Shown: piece after piece, positions 1 through 7,728 of the stretch | How the letters are laid out: each line of letters begins with the position of its first letter | Position numbering within the stretch: position 1 is the first letter of the stretch | Source: Sulfuritalea sp. | GTDB taxonomy: Bacteria; Pseudomonadota; Gammaproteobacteria; Burkholderiales; Rhodocyclaceae | Direction: 5' to 3' | Length of the DNA: 39,799 nt | NCBI GenBank assembly: GCA_030680805.1 | Contig: JAUXUK010000084.1 | Coordinates: 1-39,799 of the forward strand | The notes under the pieces: model-generated | The model's database searches: none | Told to the model about the DNA's origin: nothing | The model's input: the letters and a program-made list of their open reading frames with translations, nothing else | Translations under genes and position numbers: made by a program

Positions 1-134
1 CCAGTGCCGGCACACCGCCGACGATCGTGCCGCCGCAACAAGGCATCCAGGTCACCATGCCCAGTTCGATCTCGCAAGGCAAGGGCGGTGGCAAGGGCAT
101 CGGCAAGGGCGACGACGCCGAATGCAAGATGTAG
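1..134 (+). CDS. C-terminal end of a truncated protein with Gly/Lys-rich tail
   Basis: The frame is open from the window edge to a TAG at 132-134, giving about 43 residues of a protein whose start lies outside the window. The visible part begins with a Pro/Thr-rich stretch (AGTPPTIVPPQQ) and ends in a low-complexity tail of Gly-Lys steps (QGKGGGKGIGKG) followed by acidic DDAE and a terminal CKM. Such tails occur on secreted or surface proteins, but no domain is visible and I do not recognise the family. It lies 65 bp upstream of a sulfotransferase on the same strand, so the two could share a transcript. Whether this is a true coding end rests only on the open frame and a plausible stop. Confidence 0.4.
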   Translation, partial: SAGTPPTIVPPQQGIQVTMPSSISQGKGGGKGIGKGDDAECKM

Positions 135-171
135 CCTGCCCCCGAAGGGGAATCCCAGGCTGGCAAAGCCC

Positions 172-192
172 CGCCGTACCGCCAGCGCCGAC
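172..192 (-). repeat. Dispersed 21-nt element, copy 1
   Basis: On the minus strand this reads GTCGGCGCTGGCG, GT, ACGGCG. It fills the gap between the truncated gene (stop at 134) and the sulfotransferase start at 200, ending 7 bp before the ATG. It matches five other copies in the window at all 19 fixed positions and shares its variable pair (GT) with the copy at 16492. Confidence 0.85.
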
Positions 193-199
193 TTTTTAA

Positions 200-1024
200 A
201 TGCAGCGTTTTCATTTCATTTCCGGATTGCCCCGTTCCGGCTCGACCCTGCTGTCGGCGATCCTGAGCCAGAACCCGCGCTTTCATGCCGGTGTCAGCAG
301 CCCGCTGGCCGCCTTCTTCTCTTCACTGGTGGCCCAGGTCAGCGTTGGCAGCGAATGGTCGGCGCGCGTGAATACGGCCCAGCGCCGCCGTCTGCTGCAT
401 GGCCTGTTCGAGTCCTACTACGCCGATCTGCCGCCCGAAAAACAGGTGGTGTTCGACACCAACCGGGTGTGGACGGCGCGCCTGCCGGCCTTGCTGGATC
501 TGTTTCCCCAGGCCCGGGTGATTGCTTGCGTGCGCAACGTCGGCTGGGTCATGGACAGCATCGAGCGCCTGTACCGCAAGAACCCGTACGAGAACACGGC
601 CTTGTTCAGCAACGATGCCGAGCGCAGCACGGTGTTTACACGCACCGAGACGCTGGCCCAGCGCAACCGGCTGGTGGGCCTGGCCTATTCGGGGTTCAAG
701 GAAGCCTTCTACAGCGAACAGGGCCGCGCCATGCTGGTGGTCGATTACGACCTGTTGGTGCAGCGGCCCGCCCACGTGATTCCGCTGATCTACCAGTTTC
801 TCGGCGAGGAAGCGTTTCCCCACGATTACGACAACCTGCAGTTCGACACACCCGACTACGATGAAGGCCTGGGCCTGGCCGGGCTGCACAAGGTGCGTCG
901 GAAAGTCGGCCCCGAGCCGCGCGAAACGATTCTGCCGCCGGACGTTTTCGAGCAGTATTCCAAGCTGTCCTTCTGGAACAACGCGGCCGGCAGTCGCTGC
1001 AACGTGCTTATGGTTCGCCCCTAG
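200..1024 (+). CDS. Sulfotransferase family protein (PAPS-dependent)
   Basis: This 274-residue protein probably transfers a sulfuryl group from PAPS to an unidentified acceptor. The N-terminus carries the 5'-phosphosulfate-binding loop (SGLPRSGSTLL, residues 8-18) typical of the Sulfotransfer_3-like families, followed by a region rich in aromatic and basic residues. A candidate 3'-phosphate-binding segment is CVRNVGWVMDS near residue 110. The start at 200 is chosen because the P-loop begins a few residues in, as is usual here. There is no strong Shine-Dalgarno; a copy of the 21-nt element sits just upstream. Its stop overlaps that of the convergent cysC by 4 bp, and cysC makes its donor. The acceptor (polysaccharide, lipid or protein) cannot be read from sequence. 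The family assignment is firm. Confidence 0.85.
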   Translation: MQRFHFISGLPRSGSTLLSAILSQNPRFHAGVSSPLAAFFSSLVAQVSVGSEWSARVNTAQRRRLLHGLFESYYADLPPEKQVVFDTNRVWTARLPALLDLFPQARVIACVRNVGWVMDSIERLYRKNPYENTALFSNDAERSTVFTRTETLAQRNRLVGLAYSGFKEAFYSEQGRAMLVVDYDLLVQRPAHVIPLIYQFLGEEAFPHDYDNLQFDTPDYDEGLGLAGLHKVRRKVGPEPRETILPPDVFEQYSKLSFWNNAAGSRCNVLMVRP

Positions 1025-1617
1025 CGGGGAATGTTGCCGCGGCCCTGCAGAAAGCCGACAAGCTGCGCTACGCAGTCGTCAATTCCCATTTCGTTCGCGG
1101 CGAGCACGACTTCAGCGTGCTCGGGCGCTTCGTAGGGCGAGTCGATACCGGTGAATAGCGGCACCTGCCCGGCCCGGGCGCGACGGTAGAGCCCCTTGGG
1201 GTCACGCTGTTCGCAGACTGCAAGCGGGGTATCGACGAAAACCTCGATGAACTCGCCGTGCTCGAACAGCTTGCGAACCGTGTTGCGCTCGGCGCGGAAC
1301 GGCGAGATCAGCGCCACCAGCACGATCAGTCCGGCATCGACGAACAGCCGGGCGAGTTCGCCGACGCGCCGGATGTGTTCCTGCCGGTCCGCATCCGAAT
1401 AACCGAGGTCGCGGCTCAATCCCAGGCGCACCGCGTCGCCGTCCAGCAGGTAGCAATGCATGCCGCGATCGAACAGCGTCGATTGCAGGCCGCTGGCGAT
1501 GGACGACTTGCCTGCCGCGCTCAGCCCCGTCAGCCAGACGACGCAGGGTTTTTGCCCGAGCGCCCGCGCCCGGTCGCTCTTGCTGATGTCGCGCAAATCG
1601 CTTTGAGTGGAAGGCAT
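1021..1617 (-). CDS. cysC: Adenylyl-sulfate (APS) kinase
   Basis: APS kinase phosphorylates adenylyl sulfate to PAPS, the donor used by the two sulfotransferases in this region. The 198-residue length is normal for a stand-alone CysC. A Walker A loop (GLSAAGKSS, residues 31-39) is followed by LLDGDAVR, the R-E-HIRRVGE block that binds APS, and ALISPFR, whose Ser105 is the family's phospho-serine position. The DPKGLYRRARAG segment matches the CysC lid. The start lies 6 bp after the stop of the upstream peroxidase-like gene, so the two form an operon. No sulfate adenylyltransferase (cysD/cysN or sat) is visible, so APS must come from elsewhere. With two sulfotransferases nearby the likely role is sulfation, though assimilation cannot be excluded. 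Confidence 0.95.
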   Translation of the reverse strand: MPSTQSDLRDISKSDRARALGQKPCVVWLTGLSAAGKSSIASGLQSTLFDRGMHCYLLDGDAVRLGLSRDLGYSDADRQEHIRRVGELARLFVDAGLIVLVALISPFRAERNTVRKLFEHGEFIEVFVDTPLAVCEQRDPKGLYRRARAGQVPLFTGIDSPYEAPEHAEVVLAANEMGIDDCVAQLVGFLQGRGNIPR

Positions 1618-1623
1618 GGCTTT

Positions 1624-2208
1624 CTACTTCTGCTTCGCCACCCGCCCCATCAGGTAGAACTCGTCGTTCGGCCGCATCCCGGTCATGTTCGCCATGCGGT
1701 TGGACAGGCCGAAAAACGCCGCTACCGCGCCGATGTCCCAGATGTCTTCGTCATTGAAGCCGTGTCCGTGCAGCGTGGCGAAATCGGCGTCACCGATCGC
1801 GCCGGAATCGAGCGCGACTTTCATGGCGAAATCCAGCATGGCTTTCTGGCGCGGCGTGATATCAGCCTTGCTGTGGTTGACGGCGACCTGATCGGCCACC
1901 AGCGGGTTCTTTGCACGAATGCGCAGGATGGCGCCGTGGGCGACCACGCAATACTGGCAGCCGTTGGCATTGGAGGTGGCGACGACGATCATTTCGCGCT
2001 CGGTCTTGGACAGGCCGCTGTCCTTTTCCATCAGCGCGTCGTGGAAGGCGAAGAAGGCGCGCCACTCGGCGGGACGATGCGCCAGCGCGAGAAACACGTT
2101 GGGGATGAAACCGGATTTCTCCTGCACTTCGAGGATGCGGGTGCGGATGTCGTCGGGCAGGTCTTCCAGTTTCGGGATCGGATAGCGGCTGATGGGTGGG
2201 GTGCTCAT
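1624..2208 (-). CDS. AhpD-like / carboxymuconolactone decarboxylase family peroxidase-related enzyme
   Basis: This 194-residue protein belongs to the peroxidase-related branch of the AhpD/CMD superfamily. The active-site pattern is a Glu (E70/E72 in SKTERE), then C84-x2-C87 (GCQYC) and H91. In AhpD the equivalent residues relay protons and reduce peroxides through the Cys pair. The frame stays open far upstream, but the start at 2208 is supported by a GAGG Shine-Dalgarno and by the family's usual N-terminus (YPIPKLEDLPDDI). It is the first gene of a tight pair with cysC and is divergent from the dienelactone hydrolase-like gene across 72 bp. The substrate is unknown. The link with sulfate activation may be only positional. 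Confidence 0.85.
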   Translation of the reverse strand: MSTPPISRYPIPKLEDLPDDIRTRILEVQEKSGFIPNVFLALAHRPAEWRAFFAFHDALMEKDSGLSKTEREMIVVATSNANGCQYCVVAHGAILRIRAKNPLVADQVAVNHSKADITPRQKAMLDFAMKVALDSGAIGDADFATLHGHGFNDEDIWDIGAVAAFFGLSNRMANMTGMRPNDEFYLMGRVAKQK

Positions 2209-2280
2209 GGTGTCCTCGTTGATATGCGGTGCGTGTCGGGGTATTTTACGGGTTCCCCGAACATGCAAGAGGAGATCCCG
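2209..2280. promoter_or_regulatory. Divergent promoter region between peroxidase-like gene and hydrolase
   Basis: Both flanking genes start from this 72-bp gap, so it must serve both directions. Shine-Dalgarno sequences are visible on both sides (GAGG before the minus-strand ATG, AGAGGAGA before the plus-strand ATG). I could not pick convincing -35/-10 pairs. Confidence 0.35.
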
Positions 2281-3180
2281 ATGAACACGACTGAAGCGAA
2301 AACCGCCAGGAAGAGCGACGGGCAGGCCGAGTTCGACAGCCTGCTGCCGGCAAGCCAGGTCAACCGGCGCGGCTTCATCGTCACCGCGCTGGGCGCCGGC
2401 TTTGCCCTGTCGGTGCAACCCAGCGCCGCGCAAAGCCCGATCAAGACCGGTAGCGAGGGCCTGACCGCGGGCGAGGTCAAGGTGCCTGTGGCCGACGGTG
2501 AGATGGTGGCCTACCGCGCCATGCCGGCGGGCAAGACCGGCCTGCCGGTGGTGCTGGTGGTTTCCGAAATTTTCGGCGTGCATGAGTACATCGCCGACGT
2601 CTGCCGCCGTCTGGCCAGGGAAGGCTACCTGGCGATCGCGCCGGAACTCTTCGCCCGTTACGGCGATCCGCGCAAGTACACGAGCGTCGCCGATCTTTAC
2701 GCGGAGGTGGTGGGCAAGGTTCCCGATGCCGGCGTGGTGAAGGATCTCGACGCCTGCGTCGCCTGGGCCGGAAAGAATGGCGGCGACGCCACCCGGCTGG
2801 GCATCACCGGTTTCTGCTGGGGCGGTCGCCAGACCTGGCTGTATGCCGCGCACAATCCCGCGCTCAAGGCCGGCGTGGCCTGGTACGGCCGCATCGACGG
2901 CGAGGTCAATGACCGCACACCGAAATATCCGCTCGATTTTGCCGATCAGATGAAGGCGCCCGTGCTGGGTCTTTACGGCAGCGCCGACCAGGGCATCCCG
3001 ATGGACGACGTGCAGGCCATGAAGGATGCGCTGGCCAAGGTTGGCAGCAAGTCGCAGATCCATGTCTACGACGGCGCGCCGCATGCATTCCATGCCGACT
3101 ATCGGCCAACCTACCGCAAGGAGCCGGCGGAGGACGGCTGGAAGCGAATGCTGGAATGGCTGAAGCGGAACGGAGTTTGA
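2281..3180 (+). CDS. Dienelactone hydrolase family protein with Tat signal
   Basis: This 299-residue alpha/beta hydrolase resembles dienelactone hydrolases. Residues 26-51 form a twin-arginine signal (NRRGF at 28-32, then a hydrophobic stretch ending PSAA), so the protein is likely exported folded to the periplasm. The catalytic triad is visible as C179 in GFCWGG, D236 in GSADQGIP and H268 in GAPHAF. This Cys-Asp-His set is the DLH hallmark, as opposed to the Ser triad of ordinary esterases. The ATG at 2281 follows a strong AGAGGAGA ribosome site, which settles the start although the frame is open much further upstream. The natural substrate is not evident. Many such exported DLH-like proteins have unknown roles, so a role in dienelactone breakdown should not be assumed. 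Confidence 0.88.
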   Translation: MNTTEAKTARKSDGQAEFDSLLPASQVNRRGFIVTALGAGFALSVQPSAAQSPIKTGSEGLTAGEVKVPVADGEMVAYRAMPAGKTGLPVVLVVSEIFGVHEYIADVCRRLAREGYLAIAPELFARYGDPRKYTSVADLYAEVVGKVPDAGVVKDLDACVAWAGKNGGDATRLGITGFCWGGRQTWLYAAHNPALKAGVAWYGRIDGEVNDRTPKYPLDFADQMKAPVLGLYGSADQGIPMDDVQAMKDALAKVGSKSQIHVYDGAPHAFHADYRPTYRKEPAEDGWKRMLEWLKRNGV

Positions 3181-3223
3181 ACATGCCCGCCATGACTGCC
3201 ACTGCGGGCCGTAGCGCCGGCCG

Positions 3224-3901
3224 ATGAAGAAATCCGCGCCGCGCCGGCTGGTGATCTTTGGCGCCAGCAATATCGTTTCCGACCTGTTCGATTGTGCGTT
3301 GGCCAACGGGCTGCTGCCGGCCAAGGTGGTGCTGCATTTGCCGGAATCCGCCGGCGCACGGGACATTCCCCTGGCGGCACGCATTGCCGCCTTGAAGGGC
3401 TTGTGCGATCTGCCGCAGGTGCAGCGCCTGGACGACTTTCAACCCGGCGCCGGCGAACTGTATCTGCTCGGCCCGACCACGCCGACCCGCGCCAATCTGG
3501 CGGCAGAACTCGAACGACGCTTCGGCCTCGGCTACCACACGCTGGTTCATCCGACGGCCTATGTTTCCCCGTTGGCGCAGCTGGGCCAAGGGGTCTTTGT
3601 CGGCGCCAACAGCGTGATCGGCCCCGGCGCGCGTCTCGGCGACCATGTCTTCGTCAACCGAGGCGTGACCATCGGGCACGACACGCAGATCGGGGAGTTT
3701 TCGCGCATCCAGCCGGGCGCGAACCTGGGCGGGCTGTCGCGAATCGGTCGTGGCGTCACGGTGGCCATCGGTGCGACCCTGCTCGAGCGCTTGATGATCG
3801 GCGATGGCGCGTTTGTCGGTGCCGGCGCCGTCGCGACCGAGGATGTTGCCGAGGGCGTGCTGGTGCTGGGGATTCCGGCGAAATTCAAGAAGGCGCTGTA
3901 A
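3224..3901 (+). CDS. NeuD-type sugar O-acyltransferase (left-handed beta-helix)
   Basis: This 225-residue protein has the two-part layout of NeuD/PglD-like acyltransferases. An N-terminal Rossmann-like region (RLVIFGASN at 8-16) is followed by hexapeptide repeats from about residue 105, seen as HPTAYVSPLAQLGQGV, FVGANSVIGPGA and VTIGHDTQIG, ending in the PAKF loop. These enzymes move an acetyl or similar group from acyl-CoA to an amino or hydroxyl group of a sugar. The start at 3224 puts the Rossmann segment at the N-terminus. Its 3' end overlaps the convergent glycosyltransferase by 17 bp. With the glycosyltransferase and sulfotransferases nearby, a role in decorating a surface glycan is likely but inferred. 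Confidence 0.82.
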   Translation: MKKSAPRRLVIFGASNIVSDLFDCALANGLLPAKVVLHLPESAGARDIPLAARIAALKGLCDLPQVQRLDDFQPGAGELYLLGPTTPTRANLAAELERRFGLGYHTLVHPTAYVSPLAQLGQGVFVGANSVIGPGARLGDHVFVNRGVTIGHDTQIGEFSRIQPGANLGGLSRIGRGVTVAIGATLLERLMIGDGAFVGAGAVATEDVAEGVLVLGIPAKFKKAL

Positions 3902-5429
3902 GGCGACTTTTGGCGAGCGCCGCTGCCTGCTTGCACGCTGATACCAGCGCGGGTCCCGAGGCCTCGATGTCGAAGCGCTCGGCAAAGCGTTTGCGCAAGA
4001 CCTCGCCCGTGCTGCGGCGAAGACCGGAGTCTTCCGTCAAGGCCGCCAGACGTTCCAGGTAGGCGTTCATGTCCGGCAATGCCAGGTCGCCGACCTTGTC
4101 ACCTCCGTCGGAGCCGGCAAAGGACGTCACCGGCAGGCCTTCGGCCATGGCTTCGGCGACGCTGAAGCCGCCGCCCATGCGCGGCGGATTGAGGTAGACA
4201 TCCGAGCAACGCAGGACACCAGGCAGGTCGTCGCGGGTGGCGAGCGCACGTATGCGGCCCGGCGCCGCCGACAGCAGGGCTTGCGGCAGCGTGCCGGTGC
4301 CGCCCACCAGCAGCCAGATGACATGCGGGTAGCGGGACATCAGGTGCAGGATTCGGCTGGCCCACTCGCCCTTGATCTCGTGTTCGAGGCGGAAGCCGGC
4401 TGTGATCCAGACCACGGCGTCGTCGGTCAGTCCGAGTTCGGCCCGCGTTACACGCGACGGCTGCTTCGAACGCCTTACCCGCCAGGGGTGAAACACCGGC
4501 AACGGCGGCGGAAAGATCGCGCCCCAGGTGTCCCGTCCGGCAAGCGCCGGATCGCCGGTCAGCCAGACATCGACGGGCGCAATCGGCGGGACGGTATTGA
4601 CGCTGATGCCGACGACCGGACGGACGGTGTGCAGCGCCGCCGCGAGCGGCGAGTAGAGCCCGACCAGCAGCACGACATCGGGATCGAAGCCGGCCAGCAC
4701 CGTCATCAGGTTGCGCCAGCGTCCCTCCAGGCTGAAGCGGCTATCGCTGATGGTCATGCCGACGCCGGCAGGCAGGAGGCTTTGCCACGCCTGCGCGTTC
4801 AGCGGTGGCAGCTTCAAGTCGCGTCCGTCGCCGCGAAACAGCGGCGCATCCGGTGGCGTGAGTTCCTGCGCGGAAAACAGGCGGACCTGCCGGCCTTCAC
4901 GCGCGAGCACGGCGCATTGCTCGACCGCCATGACGCTCGGCGTATGGTACTGATGGCCGACGTAGGGAACTACTACCGCAACGCGCTGAATTGCTTCCGG
5001 CGCGCGCGGCAGGAAGCCTGGCGGGATCGTGCGGGACGCGTTCTGCATCAGCCGTCCGGCCATCTCGGGCACTCGCGCGGCAGCGAGGGCGGTCGTGAAA
5101 TCAGCTCGGCTTTCCAGGTACTGCAATGCGCTCAGCCATTGGAAAGCCATGAAGGCGGCCAGCCGATCCGGGTCGCCCGGTTCCACTGCCAGAACGTGAT
5201 CCGCGGCAGCATTTTCAAATCGGGATTCGCCGCTTGCGCCAGCCAGAAATGTCAGCCGCAGGATGTCGGCGCGCGGGTCGCCGGCGGGCAAAGCCTCAAG
5301 AATGTCGAGCATCGACCGTCGTGCGGTCTTGTCGCCGGTTTCCAGCCAGATCGCCATCAGGCTGCGCCAGCGCGGCGCGCACTGGGGCTCCTTCAGGGTC
5401 CGGTCGAGTGCATCAAGCAACAGTGTCAT
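3885..5429 (-). CDS. Glycosyltransferase, GT-B fold, with helical N-terminal extension
   Basis: In this 514-residue protein the C-terminal half looks like a GT-B glycosyltransferase. Signs are a fold start near 172 (VAVVVPYVGHQYHTPS), a donor-domain switch near 320 (VTRAELGLTDDAVVWITAG) and the GT4-like signature GGGFSVAEAMAEGLP with its Glu pair. The first 160 residues are Ala/Leu/Arg-rich and read as a helical, possibly TPR-like region (MLDILEALPAGDPRADILRL). It is the last gene of the minus-strand operon that begins with the second sulfotransferase, 76 bp after the CapK-like gene. The ATG has no strong ribosome site. Donor and acceptor sugars are unknown. It might act on a protein or lipid acceptor. 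The family call is fairly sure and the role is inferred. Confidence 0.78.
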   Translation of the reverse strand: MTLLLDALDRTLKEPQCAPRWRSLMAIWLETGDKTARRSMLDILEALPAGDPRADILRLTFLAGASGESRFENAAADHVLAVEPGDPDRLAAFMAFQWLSALQYLESRADFTTALAAARVPEMAGRLMQNASRTIPPGFLPRAPEAIQRVAVVVPYVGHQYHTPSVMAVEQCAVLAREGRQVRLFSAQELTPPDAPLFRGDGRDLKLPPLNAQAWQSLLPAGVGMTISDSRFSLEGRWRNLMTVLAGFDPDVVLLVGLYSPLAAALHTVRPVVGISVNTVPPIAPVDVWLTGDPALAGRDTWGAIFPPPLPVFHPWRVRRSKQPSRVTRAELGLTDDAVVWITAGFRLEHEIKGEWASRILHLMSRYPHVIWLLVGGTGTLPQALLSAAPGRIRALATRDDLPGVLRCSDVYLNPPRMGGGFSVAEAMAEGLPVTSFAGSDGGDKVGDLALPDMNAYLERLAALTEDSGLRRSTGEVLRKRFAERFDIEASGPALVSACKQAAALAKSRLTAPS

Positions 5430-5505
5430 GACGAAGGCAACTTGATCGTGAGCATGCGCAGATTGGCGGATGTTACCGCGCCGCGCCGAAGAGGCGGCAG
5501 CGGCG

Positions 5506-6897
5506 CTAGGGAATTGCCGCGACCGGCTCGATCAGGGAAATGAACTGTTCGATCTTGCCGTTGGCGGAGTTGCGGATGGAGTCGACATAGTCGAAGCGCA
5601 GGCGGAACGGATAGCCCAGGTTGCCCTGAATGAAGGTGGTCAGGTTGCGAATCTCGGATTCGTCGAGAGCCCGCGCCATGACCAGGCGGACCTGGATTTC
5701 GTCGAGACTGGTCTGGATCATCTGCATGAGTTCGATGGGTGCGATGGCCTGCAGCTTGCTTTCGTAGCCAAGGCGCGGCCATAGGCGCGTGCCGTTTGGC
5801 AGGGTCAGCAGGTTGCGGTAACGGCCCATGATGCGCTTCAGCACCGGCAATCCCCGGCCGCAGGAACATGGCTCGCCGACTTCTGCGAAGTCGCCGATTT
5901 CGTAGCGGATCAGTGGTGTGGCGAAGTTGTTGAGGCAGGTGATCAGGACGCGGCCGACTTCCCCCGGTGCGCAGGCGTGGCCATGCTCGTCTACCACCTC
6001 GAGCAAGACGTTTTCGGCCTGCACATGGTAGTGGGGATGATCAGGGCATTGCAGCGCAAGGTAGCCGGCTTCCTGGCAGGAGTACATGTCGACCATGGGG
6101 ACATTCCATGCCGTGCGGCAGGTCTCGCGCAGCGCGTCATCCGGGCTTTCGCCCAGCGTGCGCACTTCTTGCAATCCGGGCAGCGAAATTCCATGAGCGA
6201 GGCAATGCCGGGCGAGACCCATGACCATGCTTGGGTGGCACAGCAGGTAACCGGGACGATCTGCGATCAGGCGTTCGACGAGATGGGCGACGCCGAGCAG
6301 GATGTCGTAATTCACCGATGGTCCGGTGACCGCGACGTCGTCCGTGGCGGGTCCCCAGCCGGCGGCCTGCGTCCCGGCAGGCCCCTTCAGCGCCGGACCC
6401 CTCTGGTAACGGACCACGCAAAGCTTCTCGCGCAAGTCACGGCGATGCCATAGATGATCGCGCAGGCAGAACACCTGCCAGAACAGGGTGGTGAGATCCG
6501 TACCGAGCACCTCGACCACCATGCCGGTTGAACCGGATGTACTGATGGGAAAGGTCTTGCCGTGCGCTTGCGGGATGCTGTCACTCTTGAGACTGCCAGC
6601 CGCCTCATGCAGTGTCTTGCGGCTCAGGACCGGAACCTCGTGCCAGGTGTCCGCGTTGATGCGCTCCGGCGGGAAGCGGTCCCCAAGCGTTTGTCGATAA
6701 TGAGGAACGGAAGTGGCGGCGAAGGAAACAAGCTGTCGTATCTGATCGAATTGCGCCGAGGCGATCTCCGCCGGCGTGCGCCACTGGTTCTGCTCCAGCT
6801 GAAACAGCAGCGCCAGCTTGTTGGCGGCCATGGGTGCCGGAAAGGCTGGCCAGGTCAGGTGGGGGAGGGCCGAGCGGTAGGCGGTATCGGGCTTCAT
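5506..6897 (-). CDS. CapK/PaaK-like adenylate-forming enzyme
   Basis: This 463-residue protein belongs to the phenylacetate-CoA ligase-like group (PaaK/CapK), which activates a carboxylate as an acyl-adenylate. The AMP-binding loop is STSGSTG (119-125). A later YSCQEAGY segment, the PLIRYEIGDFAEV block and a CSCGR cluster are typical of the group. Members with the CapK name sit in capsule and exopolysaccharide clusters, and their exact reaction is often unknown. The start at 6897 follows an AGGAT ribosome site, 9 bp after the methyltransferase stop, so the genes are co-transcribed and probably translationally linked. With sulfotransferase, methyltransferase and glycosyltransferase partners, acylation of a surface product is more likely than phenylacetate catabolism; no paa genes are visible. 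Confidence 0.85.
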   Translation of the reverse strand: MKPDTAYRSALPHLTWPAFPAPMAANKLALLFQLEQNQWRTPAEIASAQFDQIRQLVSFAATSVPHYRQTLGDRFPPERINADTWHEVPVLSRKTLHEAAGSLKSDSIPQAHGKTFPISTSGSTGMVVEVLGTDLTTLFWQVFCLRDHLWHRRDLREKLCVVRYQRGPALKGPAGTQAAGWGPATDDVAVTGPSVNYDILLGVAHLVERLIADRPGYLLCHPSMVMGLARHCLAHGISLPGLQEVRTLGESPDDALRETCRTAWNVPMVDMYSCQEAGYLALQCPDHPHYHVQAENVLLEVVDEHGHACAPGEVGRVLITCLNNFATPLIRYEIGDFAEVGEPCSCGRGLPVLKRIMGRYRNLLTLPNGTRLWPRLGYESKLQAIAPIELMQMIQTSLDEIQVRLVMARALDESEIRNLTTFIQGNLGYPFRLRFDYVDSIRNSANGKIEQFISLIEPVAAIP

Positions 6898-6906
6898 GGC
6901 CGCATC

Positions 6907-7728
6907 CTAACCGCTTCGCCGCAGCGTGACGATCGGGCAGCAGGCGCCCAGCGCATAGCGCGGCTCGACCGTGTCGACGTGCTCGAAGCCACCGGGATCG
7001 TCGGTGGCCATCCGTACTACTTCGCGAGCTTCGGTCAGGTGGTAGACCGCTGTGCTGGCGCGATGCAATTCCAGCGAGCGAACATGTTCGAGCGGCCAGC
7101 CATGATCCTCCGCGAGGCGGGTGAAATCACCGGCCGCGGCAAGAATGCGTTCGACCACCTCGCGCGGACGGACTCCTTCGCGAGCGTCGCCATGCAAGGC
7201 GCCCCACAGGCGCAGCTTGAGGGCATCAAGGCTGGTGACGTTGCCTGCGCGGAGATCGGCAAACACTTCCTCGGTCGTACCGGTGCGCCCCTTCGGCGCG
7301 AACAGCCGAACCACGAAGATCCCGTCAGGCGCGAGCACCCTGTGCAACTCGCGCAGCAGTTCCATCTGCCCGTCTGGGTAGGAGAGCATGCCGAACCCGC
7401 CGTCACAGGCGACGATATCGCAGGAGCCGGCCGCCAGAGGCATGGCTGTCCAGGAGCCGAGGAGCGCGGCAGCGGGTCGGCCTGGCCAAACGGCATCGAT
7501 CATCTGTCGCGAACCGTCCAGCGCAAGCAGCGCGGTGCCCGTCGGCCATCGAAGACCGTGCAGCTCGGGTGTTACGCCGAGAATGAGCGCGCGCGGAGCT
7601 CTGTCATGGGGTGCGCACCACTGGTCGATGGTTTTCTGGAATACGGCGATGTCCGCCGGCGCCGGCCGCAATGGCGGGCCGACCAATCGCCAGAGTCTCG
7701 CCATGCGCGACCAGTGACCTCCGCTCAT
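6907..7728 (-). CDS. Class I SAM-dependent methyltransferase
   Basis: This 273-residue protein shows the Rossmann methyltransferase layout. Motif I is ALILGVTPEL (residues 47-56), where the usual GxGxG is relaxed. An acidic residue in LLALDGS follows, then SCDIVACDGGF and the LRELHRVLAPDGIFVVRLF block typical of the Methyltransf_11 group. The start codon overlaps the stop of the upstream sulfotransferase as ATGA, which implies translational coupling. It is the second gene of the operon with the CapK-like enzyme and glycosyltransferase. The methyl acceptor is unknown; given its partners it may cap or modify the same product that is sulfated. The fold call is good and the substrate is open. Confidence 0.8.
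   Translation of the reverse strand: MSGGHWSRMARLWRLVGPPLRPAPADIAVFQKTIDQWCAPHDRAPRALILGVTPELHGLRWPTGTALLALDGSRQMIDAVWPGRPAAALLGSWTAMPLAAGSCDIVACDGGFGMLSYPDGQMELLRELHRVLAPDGIFVVRLFAPKGRTGTTEEVFADLRAGNVTSLDALKLRLWGALHGDAREGVRPREVVERILAAAGDFTRLAEDHGWPLEHVRSLELHRASTAVYHLTEAREVVRMATDDPGGFEHVDTVEPRYALGACCPIVTLRRSG

Noticed and set aside
1258-3180. Apparent fusion of a 340-residue N-terminal part to the dienelactone hydrolase
   Set aside because: The upstream part is antisense to cysC and the peroxidase gene; a strong ribosome site and Tat signal set the start at 2281.
3207-3223. GGCCGTAGCGCCGGCCGA just before the NeuD-like gene, resembling the 21-nt element
   Set aside because: Matches only if a gap and several mismatches are allowed; not counted as a copy.
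5506-6897. CapK/PaaK-like gene considered as catabolic phenylacetate-CoA ligase
   Set aside because: No paa oxygenase or hydrolase genes are nearby; the context is surface-glycan and sulfation enzymes.
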